Translations under genes and position numbers: made by a program | The notes under the pieces: model-generated | Database searches by the model: none | What the model saw: only the letters and a program-made list of their open reading frames with translations | Told to the model about the DNA's origin: nothing | Assembly (NCBI GenBank): GCA_964583095.1 | Contig: CAZOVB010000067.1 | Span: forward strand, 1-23,896 | DNA length: 23,896 bases | Source: CAZOVB01 sp964583095 | Lineage (GTDB): Bacteria > Planctomycetota > Phycisphaerae > SM23-33 | Direction of reading: 5' to 3' | Shown: piece after piece, positions 1-6,856 of the stretch | Numbering within the stretch: the stretch's first letter is position 1 | Layout: the number at the start of each line of letters is the position of its first letter

Positions 1-157
1 GCCACCTCCATTCCACCCAATAGCCATCGAACGATTCACACAACGCAACCCGCTCACCCGGCAGGGCATGTTCTTGCATGGAAACCGGGCCCAAGGTACC
101 ATGCCCTCCACGTGAGCAAATCGAACCGAACGAGCTCAAGCCTGAAGAAGAGAACCC
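1..157. other. unassigned left edge upstream of the CHAD gene
   Basis: I see no recognisable gene here. Two plus-strand frames are open from base 1, one ending at 113-115 and one near 163, so the tail of an upstream gene is possible, but neither translation resembles a known family. A perfect 8-base inverted repeat, AGGGCATG (63-70) and CATGCCCT (100-107), has a 29-base loop. It is not followed by a T-run, so it is not an obvious intrinsic terminator. A purine-rich GAAGAAGAG stretch near 144-152 could serve as the ribosome binding site for the following gene. Confidence 0.4.
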
Positions 158-1687
158 GTGGCTGAGAAATCTCTGGAAAAGCAGATCCGGGCCGCCTCCC
201 CAGACCTCCAGGTCGACTGGGACCATGCGCGCCACGTGGCCAAACTCTCCAGGAAGCTTTTTGAAGCAACCCGCCACGTGAGCGGCTTGACCAAGACGGC
301 CAGGCCGGCCGTCGAGGCTTGCGCCATGCTCCAGGGAGCCCAGACAAGCCCCGCCGCCCAAGAGGCACCGGACCTGGAATCCCTGCTTGAACAAATCGGT
401 CTGCCCGAACCCTACCGGAAAGTCGCCGGGCAAGCGGTCCGCCTGGCCAGGCCGCAGTCGGAAGTCTCAGCCACGATCCGATCCATGTCCCAGGAGACCG
501 GCAGCGTAGGTCGCGAGGCGGCCATCCGCTTGGCCGCCCTGCTTCGCCTCACCGAAGGCCTGGATCACTCGCATACGCAGACGACGGATATCGAGGGAAT
601 TCACGACAGTGGCAGGGAGATCCGCATTCTCATCCGGGGCGATGCATCGGCCCAGGACGCCGCCAGCGCCCAGGCCCGTTCGAATCTGTGGAACGACCTG
701 CTGGGCCGCCCGGTTCAGATCGTCTGTTCGTCAACCGTCTCCTCGTCCTACATCCCTGTCATCGACGCCCGCGAGCCGATGTGCAATGCGCTTCGGCGCA
801 TTCTCCAACTGCATGCCGAACAGCTCTGGTCGCGGCAATACGGGGCCGGCTGGGAACAGGACGAAGAGTTCGTCCACGAGATGCGGGTCGCCTGCCGGCG
901 TATCCGCACGGCCCTGGAGCTTTCCCGTGGCGCCCTGGGTGCCCAGGCGGTCTACTGGGCCCAGGAGTTCAACTGGCTGGGGGACCTTCTGGGCAGCGTC
1001 CGCGATCTGGACGTTCTGATCGCCTTCCTTGGCCGGTACATCGACGAAGCACCCAAGACGCATCGCAAAGCTCTGGAGGAGATGATCGACACCTTCGGTC
1101 GCAGGCGCAAAAGCGCCTGCAGGCGGCTGATCAAGGGCATGGAATCGCCCCGCTACGAGAAGCTTCGTCAGGGGTTCGGGCGGTCCATCACCCAGCCGGT
1201 CGGGTCGCTCGAGGGCCTCCAGGCCGTGGGCGACCGCGCCGAAGAGCCTTTTGGCCGGGAAGCCTTTGCCCTTAGCGCCAAGCAACTGGCCGCCCTGACC
1301 CATTGCTCCCGGGATCTGGAAAGCCTGGAGAGCGAACCGCTGCACCAGGTGCGCCTGGCCTGCAAGAAACTCCGCTACACGTTGGAATTCTTCCAGGACG
1401 TGCTCCCTGAATCCGCTGCAAGAATCGCCGAGAGTGCTTCGGACCTTCAGGACCTGCTCGGAAACGTCCACGACGCGGACGTCTGGAGCCGGATCGTCGA
1501 GAAGCACGCACAAAAGAACGGCGATGACAAGGCGGCGGGCAGAATGTGCAGGGCCCTGCTGCGCACTCTCGATCAGCGGCGGGAGCAAACGCTCCAAAAG
1601 GCTCTGCGAGCCTGGAGACGGTTCACCCGCCCCTCTGCCATGGAGCAATGGCTCCATAGCCTGGGCGGAGAGACCTGGAAGTCCTGA
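158..1687 (+). CDS. Ppx/GppA-type HD domain fused to CHAD domain protein
   Basis: The protein has 509 residues and starts at GTG. Residues about 1-190 resemble the C-terminal HD-fold domain of exopolyphosphatase/GppA proteins: an early helix around HARHVAKLSRKLF, then AAIRLAALLRLTEGLDHSHTQ, which matches the conserved late helix of that family. The HDIG-type metal-binding segment expected in between is not there (the equivalent stretch reads EACAMLQGA), so this half is probably not catalytic. Residues about 205-505 form a CHAD domain, with the paired signatures VHEMRVACRRIRTALEL and HQVRLACKKLRYTLEFF. CHAD domains are known to bind polyphosphate through these basic helices. A cytoplasmic polyphosphate-binding or sensing role is therefore likely, but the specific function is inferred. 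A ROK kinase follows 48 bases downstream on the same strand. No signal peptide or membrane segment is visible. Confidence 0.85.
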   Translation: MAEKSLEKQIRAASPDLQVDWDHARHVAKLSRKLFEATRHVSGLTKTARPAVEACAMLQGAQTSPAAQEAPDLESLLEQIGLPEPYRKVAGQAVRLARPQSEVSATIRSMSQETGSVGREAAIRLAALLRLTEGLDHSHTQTTDIEGIHDSGREIRILIRGDASAQDAASAQARSNLWNDLLGRPVQIVCSSTVSSSYIPVIDAREPMCNALRRILQLHAEQLWSRQYGAGWEQDEEFVHEMRVACRRIRTALELSRGALGAQAVYWAQEFNWLGDLLGSVRDLDVLIAFLGRYIDEAPKTHRKALEEMIDTFGRRRKSACRRLIKGMESPRYEKLRQGFGRSITQPVGSLEGLQAVGDRAEEPFGREAFALSAKQLAALTHCSRDLESLESEPLHQVRLACKKLRYTLEFFQDVLPESAARIAESASDLQDLLGNVHDADVWSRIVEKHAQKNGDDKAAGRMCRALLRTLDQRREQTLQKALRAWRRFTRPSAMEQWLHSLGGETWKS

Positions 1688-1698
1688 CCTCAAACCCC

Positions 1699-1713
1699 AC
1701 CCGCACTGCGGGT
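1699..1713 (+). other. short GC stem-loop between CHAD and ROK genes
   Basis: ACCCGC (1699-1704) pairs perfectly with GCGGGT (1708-1713) across a 3-base loop, 11 bases after the CHAD stop codon. No T-run follows, so it is not a classical intrinsic terminator. It could be a pause site or protect an mRNA 3' end. The downstream gene has its own AAAGG ribosome binding site. Confidence 0.45.
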
Positions 1714-1735
1714 CATTCCCGGCAGAAAGGCAACC

Positions 1736-3100
1736 ATGGCACGCGGCAAGGCACGCAAGGATCTGTTCATCGGGGTCGATGTGGGCGGCACGAACATCCA
1801 GGCGGTTCTCTCTTCGGGCGCCGGCGTGGTCCGGTCGCGCGGAAAGAACCTCCTGCCCACCCAGGCCAAGCCGGAACCGGTCATCGAGGCTATTGCCCAC
1901 ACGGTTCATGAAGTCCTGGCCAAGGCATCACTGCAGATCTCGGACGTCGCCGGGGTGGGCCTGGCTCTTCCCGGGGTCGTGGACCCGCAAAAGGGCGTGG
2001 TGCGCATCACCCCCAACATGCAACTGGACGGCGTGCCCGTCGTTGAGCAACTCCAGAAACACATTCAGACCCCCATCGTCCTGGGCAACGACGTGGACAT
2101 GGGAACCCTGGGCGAAAAATGGCTCGGAGCAGCCCGCGACGCCGCAAACGTTGTTGGTATCTTCCCGGGAACCGGCATCGGCGGGGGAATCATCCTGGAC
2201 GGCAAACTTCTGCGGGGCAGTCACGACACCTCCGGCGAGATAGGCCACATGATCATGCAGTTGGACGGTCCCCCCTGTGGCTGCGGGGCCAGGGGCTGTT
2301 TTGAAGCCCTGGCCAGTCGTACAGCCATCGAGCGGGACATCCGCGAGGCGATCGCCGGCGGCAAGAAGTCGGTCATCTCGGAGCTGGTCAAGGACTCCCA
2401 GCGGATCCGCTCAGGAGCCCTGGCCCGGGCGATCGAGGAGAAGGACAAGATCGTCACCGGCGTTCTCAAGAACGCCTGCAACGTGATCGGCCAGGCCTGC
2501 AATTCGATCCAGCACCTGCTGGATCCGGAAGTTATCGTGCTGGGCGGAGGCGTCCTGGAAGCCTGCGGAGACTTCATGATGCCTCGCATCGAGAAGATCT
2601 TCCGGGAAGACCCGTTCACCCAGGGCCGCGAGCACGGGAAGATCCGCCTCAGCACGCTTGGAGACGACGCGGTAGCCCTTGGAGCCATTGCCCTGCTTCA
2701 GCAGTCGCTGGGCCTGATGCCCTTCAAGGCTCAGGCGGTGGACAGCCAAGACTACCCTCGCCCGCAACTGCTCAGCGACGGGGAGATCGGCCTGGGCGGC
2801 AAGGCCTACGATCGCGACGTCTACATCCGGGCCTCGGGAAAAGTCAAGAAGCGCAAGAAGAAGGAACTCAAGGCCAACGGGGAGAAGATCACCCCCGAAC
2901 TGCTTAAAAAGGTCTGCAAGGGCGGGCCCGAGACGCTCTTTGTGGGACTGGCCGACGGATCCGAATTCAAATTGAGTCGCTCGGCCCAGAATCTGCTGCG
3001 ATACCGGGCGATCCACCTGGAAAAGATGCCCATCCGTGAGGCAATCGAGGCATTCAACCGAAGCCGAAAGCGCAAGAGCCTTTTGCTCCGCGTAACGTAA
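1736..3100 (+). CDS. ROK-family sugar kinase fused to C-terminal Mth938-like domain
   Basis: The protein has 454 residues. Residues about 9-325 are a complete ROK fold: phosphate-binding DVGGTN at 15-20, GNDVDM in the sugar-binding region, GTGIGGGI, EIGH at 168-171 and the zinc motif CGCGARGCFE at 181-190. This pattern fits a glucokinase-type or other hexose kinase using ATP, rather than the polyphosphate glucokinases, which usually lack the zinc motif. Residues about 340-454 are not part of ROK. They match the Mth938/AAMDC-like domain (DUF498): a GGKAYDRDVYIRASGKVKKR strand-rich start, an ETLFVGLADG core, an EAIEAFN helix and a final LLLRVT strand. The function of that domain is poorly known. 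The start ATG has AAAGG about six bases upstream. The gene probably shares a transcript with the CHAD gene before it. Substrate is not determinable from sequence. Confidence 0.88.
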   Translation: MARGKARKDLFIGVDVGGTNIQAVLSSGAGVVRSRGKNLLPTQAKPEPVIEAIAHTVHEVLAKASLQISDVAGVGLALPGVVDPQKGVVRITPNMQLDGVPVVEQLQKHIQTPIVLGNDVDMGTLGEKWLGAARDAANVVGIFPGTGIGGGIILDGKLLRGSHDTSGEIGHMIMQLDGPPCGCGARGCFEALASRTAIERDIREAIAGGKKSVISELVKDSQRIRSGALARAIEEKDKIVTGVLKNACNVIGQACNSIQHLLDPEVIVLGGGVLEACGDFMMPRIEKIFREDPFTQGREHGKIRLSTLGDDAVALGAIALLQQSLGLMPFKAQAVDSQDYPRPQLLSDGEIGLGGKAYDRDVYIRASGKVKKRKKKELKANGEKITPELLKKVCKGGPETLFVGLADGSEFKLSRSAQNLLRYRAIHLEKMPIREAIEAFNRSRKRKSLLLRVT

Positions 3101-3109
3101 ACCACTCGG

Positions 3110-3126
3110 GCCCGAAACTATCGGGC
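3110..3126 (+). other. perfect stem-loop in ROK-thyX gap
   Basis: GCCCGA (3110-3115) and TCGGGC (3121-3126) form a perfect 6-bp stem with the loop AACTA, ten bases after the ROK stop. No T-run follows. It resembles the hairpin at 1699-1713 and may be a weak pause or mRNA-end element. Confidence 0.5.
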
Positions 3127-3140
3127 TATCAAGATGTGAC

Positions 3141-3148
3141 AGGAGAGG
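3141..3148 (+). promoter_or_regulatory. ribosome binding site for thyX
   Basis: AGGAGAGG is a strong Shine-Dalgarno sequence seven bases before the ATG at 3156. It favours that ATG over the in-frame GTG at 3150, which would sit only one base after it. Confidence 0.7.
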
Positions 3149-3155
3149 TGTGCAA

Positions 3156-4226
3156 ATGGATTTCTGCAGCCTGGTTTGGGACGGAGAGAACCTCCACGTT
3201 CCGGAGGTGATGGGCGAGCCCAACGAGGATCAGTTGATCGGGAAGGACCTGGACAACCTGGTCGAACTGGCCGGAAGGGTCTGCTACGATTCGCTGGGCT
3301 CCAAGCGTTCCCGACCCTCCCCGGCCTACCATGCGCATATCATCGAGGTCGGGCACGGCAGCGTCTGGGAACATGCGAACCTGACGTTCCAGACATCCCA
3401 ACTCCCGGCGGATCTGGCCGGACGGGTCGCTTTGGCCTGTTTGAACCGTCCCGGTCTCTACGTTCGACACGTCGGGGTGCCCGAAGAACCGGCCTTGCTG
3501 CGCATCACTGCCAATCTGCGCTCGATCCGTGAATGGTTCAACTGGCCCGGGGAAAGTCCCGAAGCCATCAGCCTGGGCCGACAGATGCAGCACCTGGCCA
3601 TGCAGCGGGCTTCGCTGGTCTGTCAGGACCTCACCCCTCCCCAAGCGGCCGATCCGTTCGAGTTGTCCTTGACCAGGCCGGAAACCGACGACGAGATCTG
3701 GGTCACAATCCACTTTCGGGGTGTATCCCGGGGGTTCTCGCACGAACTGGTCCGCCATGGGGACTGGACGGCCATCAGCCAGCGCTCGACGCGATTCGTC
3801 GACGAAAGCCAGAGCCCGTGGTGCCGGCACCCGCTTGGGCAGAAATACACCGCCGACAACCCGGAACTGACCGGGAAGGTCCAGAAGGTCGTCCAGGTCG
3901 CCCGCGAGGCCTACCGGAGCCTGGTCGAGCAAATCCAGGGCCAACTCAAGCAGGAAGGCGTAGACGGCTTCACAGCCCGCAAACAGGCCCGAGGGGCTGC
4001 ACGGGGCCTGCTGGGCAACGCGCTGGAGACACAGTTGATTTTCTCTGCCAACCTGGCCCAGTGGAAGCGGATCATCGCGATGCGGGCGGCCTCGGCAGCC
4101 GATGCGGAAATCCGCCTGGTCTTCAACGAGGTCTTCGACCTGCTCACCCGGGAGCATCCCCAGCGGTTCGAAGGCTACCGCAAGGAGCCCTGCCCGGACG
4201 GGATCGGGTTCGAGGTGGTGGAGTAG
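3156..4226 (+). CDS. thyX: FAD-dependent thymidylate synthase, long variant form
   Basis: ThyX makes dTMP from dUMP using methylenetetrahydrofolate, with FAD as the hydride carrier. The protein has 356 residues, longer than the common 220-260. Family features seen are GHGSVWEHANLTF at 66-78 (the S-x-x-EH-x-x-x-TF block), an Arg/His-rich middle (RPGLYVRHVG), and a C-terminal helix pair with NLAQWKRIIAMRA followed by ADAEIR. The signature motif is altered: it reads RHGDWTAISQRSTRF at 200-214, where the classical form is RHR then seven residues then S. The third Arg is Gly and one residue appears to be inserted, while the STR-aromatic end is kept. Either this is a divergent functional subfamily or activity has changed. 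The stop is one base from the convergent zinc-ribbon gene. No ThyA is visible in the window. Confidence 0.82.
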   Translation: MDFCSLVWDGENLHVPEVMGEPNEDQLIGKDLDNLVELAGRVCYDSLGSKRSRPSPAYHAHIIEVGHGSVWEHANLTFQTSQLPADLAGRVALACLNRPGLYVRHVGVPEEPALLRITANLRSIREWFNWPGESPEAISLGRQMQHLAMQRASLVCQDLTPPQAADPFELSLTRPETDDEIWVTIHFRGVSRGFSHELVRHGDWTAISQRSTRFVDESQSPWCRHPLGQKYTADNPELTGKVQKVVQVAREAYRSLVEQIQGQLKQEGVDGFTARKQARGAARGLLGNALETQLIFSANLAQWKRIIAMRAASAADAEIRLVFNEVFDLLTREHPQRFEGYRKEPCPDGIGFEVVE

Positions 4227-4227
4227 T

Positions 4228-4602
4228 TTACTTCCGCTCGCGGCTGAACAGATCGCGGAAGAAATCCCAGAAGGACTCCTCTTTGTAGTCCTTGAACTCC
4301 CCGGCGTCGAAGTAAACCCCAAAGCACATGGGACAGGATTCGTAATGGATGTGCCCCTGGGAGGCATCGACCATGCGGATCAGATCGACATTGCACTTGG
4401 GGCACTGGATGTCCTCGACCTTGTTGTACTGCTTGCCGACATCCGGATCGCCCGAATCCAGTGAATCGGCTCCTTTGAGTTGCCGGAGCTTGTTGGCTTC
4501 GTAGGCGTCAAACCATATCCCCCCGCACCCCAGGCACCGCTCGACGGTCACCGACTGGAAAGTGACCTCTTCCATGTCCGATTCGCATTTGGGACAATTC
4601 AT
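4228..4602 (-). CDS. small protein with two zf-TFIIB zinc ribbons
   Basis: The product has 124 residues, with two tandem zinc ribbons of the zf-TFIIB family. Ribbon 1 uses C3, C6, C23 and C26, followed by GGIWFDAYE. Ribbon 2 uses C67, C70, C90 and C93, followed by GVYFDAGEF. The usual family ending is CGG-W-D-x-x-E, and in the second ribbon the GG is replaced by FG. The protein ends in an aromatic and charged tail (WDFFRDLFSRERK). Its precise role is unknown; such proteins are common, uncharacterised and cytoplasmic. I chose the ATG at 4602 because it immediately precedes the first CPKC and has GGTAAGGA about eight bases upstream; a longer in-frame start gives an unrelated leader. It lies 92 bases downstream of the sugar isomerase-like gene on the same strand. 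Confidence 0.85.
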   Translation of the reverse strand: MNCPKCESDMEEVTFQSVTVERCLGCGGIWFDAYEANKLRQLKGADSLDSGDPDVGKQYNKVEDIQCPKCNVDLIRMVDASQGHIHYESCPMCFGVYFDAGEFKDYKEESFWDFFRDLFSRERK

Positions 4603-4694
4603 CTTTTGTTCCTTACCGCTGTTATATGCCGGTATCGATTTCGGCCCCGGGACGGATGCGCAACACCCGCCCCGGGTCACCAAGAGGTTCCGTC

Positions 4695-5465
4695 TCAGCT
4701 CAGGCCCATGGCCTTGAGATTCTTGTAGCTCGTGGCGAGGCAGTCGAATGGATCCTCACCGTAGCAGTTGTCCTGCTCGACCAGGTACCAGTCCACGCCG
4801 GATTCCTTGCAGGCCTCGATGATGCCCGGCCAGTTCAGGTTCCCCTCGCCGATCGGAGCAAAGCGTCTCTCCCGCTCGTCGGTCATCACCATGTCCTTGA
4901 AGTGGACCAGGGGCTGCCGGCCGGCGCACTTGCGAATCCAGGCCTCGGGACTTCCGCCACCGGCCTGTACCCAGAACACATCCAGCTCCGCTTTGAGCAT
5001 CTCGGCCGGGGCCTGATCATACAGGGTCTCCAGCAGCGTCTTGTCGCCCACTTTGAAAAACTCGAAATCGTGGTTGTGATACGAGAAGTCCATCCCCGCC
5101 TGGGCCAACTTCTCGGCGATGGGGCCCAGCTCGTCGATGAACCTCTTCACGCCGTCCAGACTCCGGTAATCGCCGGGCATGGCCCCGATGGCCGGGTGAT
5201 TGCACTTCCAGAGCTTGTGCTCTTCGATAAGCGTATCCAGGTCTTCCTTGAAGCGGTTCCAACCGACGTGGGTCGCCGCGATGGTCAGGCCGTTGTCTTC
5301 AGCCAGTCTGGCGACCTCCTTGGGATCGACCGGGCCGAAACCCGAAACCTGTACGGCGGTGTACCCGATCTTGCTGACCTTCTCGAACGTTTCTGCAACA
5401 CCTTCAATGGTCTTTGTGAACTCACGGCAGGTGAACAATTGTGCGCCAACGCAGTTTTGCGGCAT
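4695..5465 (-). CDS. xylose-isomerase-like TIM-barrel sugar isomerase/epimerase
   Basis: The protein has 256 residues and covers a full AP-endonuclease-2/xylose-isomerase-like barrel. Visible family features are VGAQLFTCRE at the start (strand 1), AATHVGWNRF, the SYHNHDFEF metal-site strand, KAELDVFWV, PLVHFKDM and YLVEQDN near the end; together these supply the His, Asp and Glu ligands of the divalent metal site. Members interconvert or dehydrate sugars, inositols or hydroxypyruvate; the substrate here cannot be named. There is no signal peptide in the chosen form. The ATG at 5465 is preceded by AAAGGAGA at a spacing of five bases, clearly better than the longer in-frame upstream starts, which would translate the leader region. 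A strong promoter lies about 100 bases upstream. The zinc-ribbon gene follows and may be co-transcribed. Confidence 0.87.
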   Translation of the reverse strand: MPQNCVGAQLFTCREFTKTIEGVAETFEKVSKIGYTAVQVSGFGPVDPKEVARLAEDNGLTIAATHVGWNRFKEDLDTLIEEHKLWKCNHPAIGAMPGDYRSLDGVKRFIDELGPIAEKLAQAGMDFSYHNHDFEFFKVGDKTLLETLYDQAPAEMLKAELDVFWVQAGGGSPEAWIRKCAGRQPLVHFKDMVMTDERERRFAPIGEGNLNWPGIIEACKESGVDWYLVEQDNCYGEDPFDCLATSYKNLKAMGLS

Positions 5466-5497
5466 TGTCTTCTCCTTTGGCCGGCCCCGACCCGCAA

Positions 5498-5521
5498 CCC
5501 GGTCGAACCGGGCGACGCGTC
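5498..5521 (-). promoter_or_regulatory. stem-loop in leader of sugar isomerase-like gene
   Basis: CCCGGT (5498-5503) and ACCGGG (5507-5512) form a perfect 6-bp stem with a 3-base loop. It is followed on the plus strand by the 8-base palindrome GACGCGTC (5514-5521). Both lie in the predicted 5' untranslated leader of the minus-strand gene, 32-56 bases before its start codon. They do not cover the ribosome binding site. Whether they regulate expression is unknown. Confidence 0.35.
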
Positions 5522-5566
5522 CTGAGCCCTGTCTTGGTAGATGGATAACGGTTTTGCGACCCGGGG

Positions 5567-5595
5567 ATTCTACTGTTGCCTGTGGCAAATGGCAA
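5567..5595 (-). promoter_or_regulatory. sigma70-type promoter with palindromic spacer, sugar isomerase-like gene
   Basis: On the minus strand, TTGCCA (-35, 5595-5590) and TAGAAT (-10, 5572-5567) match the sigma70 consensus at five of six positions each, with exact 17-base spacing. Within the spacer lies the perfect inverted repeat TTGCC-TGT-GGCAA (5576-5588), a plausible repressor operator. Transcription would start near 5560, giving a leader of about 95 bases. Confidence 0.6.
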
Positions 5596-5633
5596 TGCGC
5601 CTCCGCCGGTTTGGCCAATCCGGGGCTGGGGCA

Positions 5634-5662
5634 TCGACGATCCGGGGCTGTTGCGATACAAT
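5634..5662 (+). promoter_or_regulatory. possible promoter for the TPR lipoprotein gene
   Basis: TCGACG (5634-5639, four of six) and TACAAT (5657-5662, five of six) are separated by 17 bases. The predicted start of transcription is only about six bases before the ATG at 5675, so the mRNA would be nearly leaderless. This agrees with the lack of a good ribosome binding site there. Confidence 0.4.
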
Positions 5663-5674
5663 GTCCCCTCGATC

Positions 5675-6856
5675 ATGGAGACCCGACGACTGCTCATCCT
5701 GGCCTTGCTGGTTCCCGTCCTCGCGTCGGGCTGCAAAGAAGATGCGCCCTCCCAAAGCCCTGCTCGGAATACGCAGCCCCGCCGGCTGGATTCCACCGAG
5801 AAAAGCTCGGTCCGGCAAGCTCATGACGAGCTTCTTCTCGCCCGGACCATCGCAGATATCTATGGGAGCATCGGCGAGTTCTTTCGGCACGTGAGCGAGT
5901 TTCAGCTTGCCTTGCCGAAGCTGCCCCGGCCCGACGAGGAGCGCATAAAGCGAAGCATGGCCGGGGCAGCCTTGCGCAACGGAGAGTTTGTCCGTGCCGC
6001 TGAGTACTACCGGGCCCTGGCAGCCCGCAATCCCGAAGACCTTCAGGCATTAAGGGGCCTGGCCACAGCGTTTGCCGCCCTGGAACAATTCGACCAGGCC
6101 GCGGCGGTCTACGGGCACATCCTGGCCAAGAACCCTGAAGATACCAAGGTCCGGTACAACCTGGCCGTGTCTCTTACGCGGGTTGGGCGACTGACCCTGG
6201 CGGAAAGGCAATTTCAGCAGGTCCTCCGGGAGGATCCCTCCCATGGCCGCGCCAGGTCCAACCTGGGGATGCTCTACATAGCCTTGAAGGAATATACCTC
6301 CGCCGTCAAGCACCTGGAAAAAGCGGTTCAACTCCTGCCCGATCAGGTCCGACTCCGAGAGGCCCTGGGCGAATCCTACATGCTCACCGGAAGACCCCGC
6401 GAGGCCATGGAGCAATTCAGCCTCCAGGCCCGGATGATCCCCTCGGACCTGATGGCCTGGCGGAACTACTCCGTGGCTGCCTTTGAGGCCGGCAGCCTGG
6501 GCAGAGCGATTCTGGCCACACGCAAGTGCCTGGAGCTGACAAGAATCCAGGGCCAGACACAGCAATGCCTGGCCCAGCTGGCCTGCCTCCAGGCTGAGCC
6601 CCGACAGCCGGGCGGTCAGGTACTCCTCCTGGCCAGGGGCCTGGCCCTGGTCCACGCCGCACAGGCCCCCACCACCGCCGAGGCCGCCTTCCTGAGAGAC
6701 CTGGGCGAGATCCACTGGGCTATCTATCAACTCCACCAGAAACCCGAGCACAAGCCCCTTGCTCTCCAGGCCTGGCAGGAGTCGCTGCAAACCGTTTTCC
6801 AGCCCGATCTGGCTCGACGAATCCAGACGCTGACATCCCAACCGGGGCCCCGATGA
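5675..6856 (+). CDS. TPR-repeat lipoprotein
   Basis: The product has 393 residues. Residues 1-20 form a lipoprotein signal: charged METRR, a hydrophobic stretch, and the lipobox LASGC with the modified cysteine at 20, so the protein is expected to be membrane anchored outside the cytoplasm. From about residue 85 to 290 there are five or six tetratricopeptide repeats, visible as recurring patterns such as GLATAFAALEQFDQAAAVYG, NLAVSLTRVGRLTLAERQF, NLGMLYIALKEYTSAVKHL and ALGESYMLTGRPREAMEQF. TPRs bind partner proteins; the partner is unknown. The C-terminal 100 residues are helical but not recognised. I chose the ATG at 5675 because it gives an intact lipoprotein signal; an in-frame upstream extension would bury it. 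The stop overlaps the start of the next gene by four bases (ATGA), suggesting translational coupling. Confidence 0.82.
   Translation: METRRLLILALLVPVLASGCKEDAPSQSPARNTQPRRLDSTEKSSVRQAHDELLLARTIADIYGSIGEFFRHVSEFQLALPKLPRPDEERIKRSMAGAALRNGEFVRAAEYYRALAARNPEDLQALRGLATAFAALEQFDQAAAVYGHILAKNPEDTKVRYNLAVSLTRVGRLTLAERQFQQVLREDPSHGRARSNLGMLYIALKEYTSAVKHLEKAVQLLPDQVRLREALGESYMLTGRPREAMEQFSLQARMIPSDLMAWRNYSVAAFEAGSLGRAILATRKCLELTRIQGQTQQCLAQLACLQAEPRQPGGQVLLLARGLALVHAAQAPTTAEAAFLRDLGEIHWAIYQLHQKPEHKPLALQAWQESLQTVFQPDLARRIQTLTSQPGPR

Noticed and set aside
63..107. Inverted repeat as an intrinsic terminator of an upstream gene
   Set aside because: The loop is 29 bases and no T-run follows; an upstream gene cannot be identified.
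731..1909. 392-codon minus-strand open frame opposite the CHAD and ROK genes
   Set aside because: It lies antisense across two well-supported genes, has no recognisable motif, and is the sort of mirror frame expected in GC-rich coding DNA.
3129..4367. 412-codon minus-strand open frame opposite thyX
   Set aside because: It covers thyX completely and part of the zinc-ribbon gene, with low-complexity content and no family resemblance.
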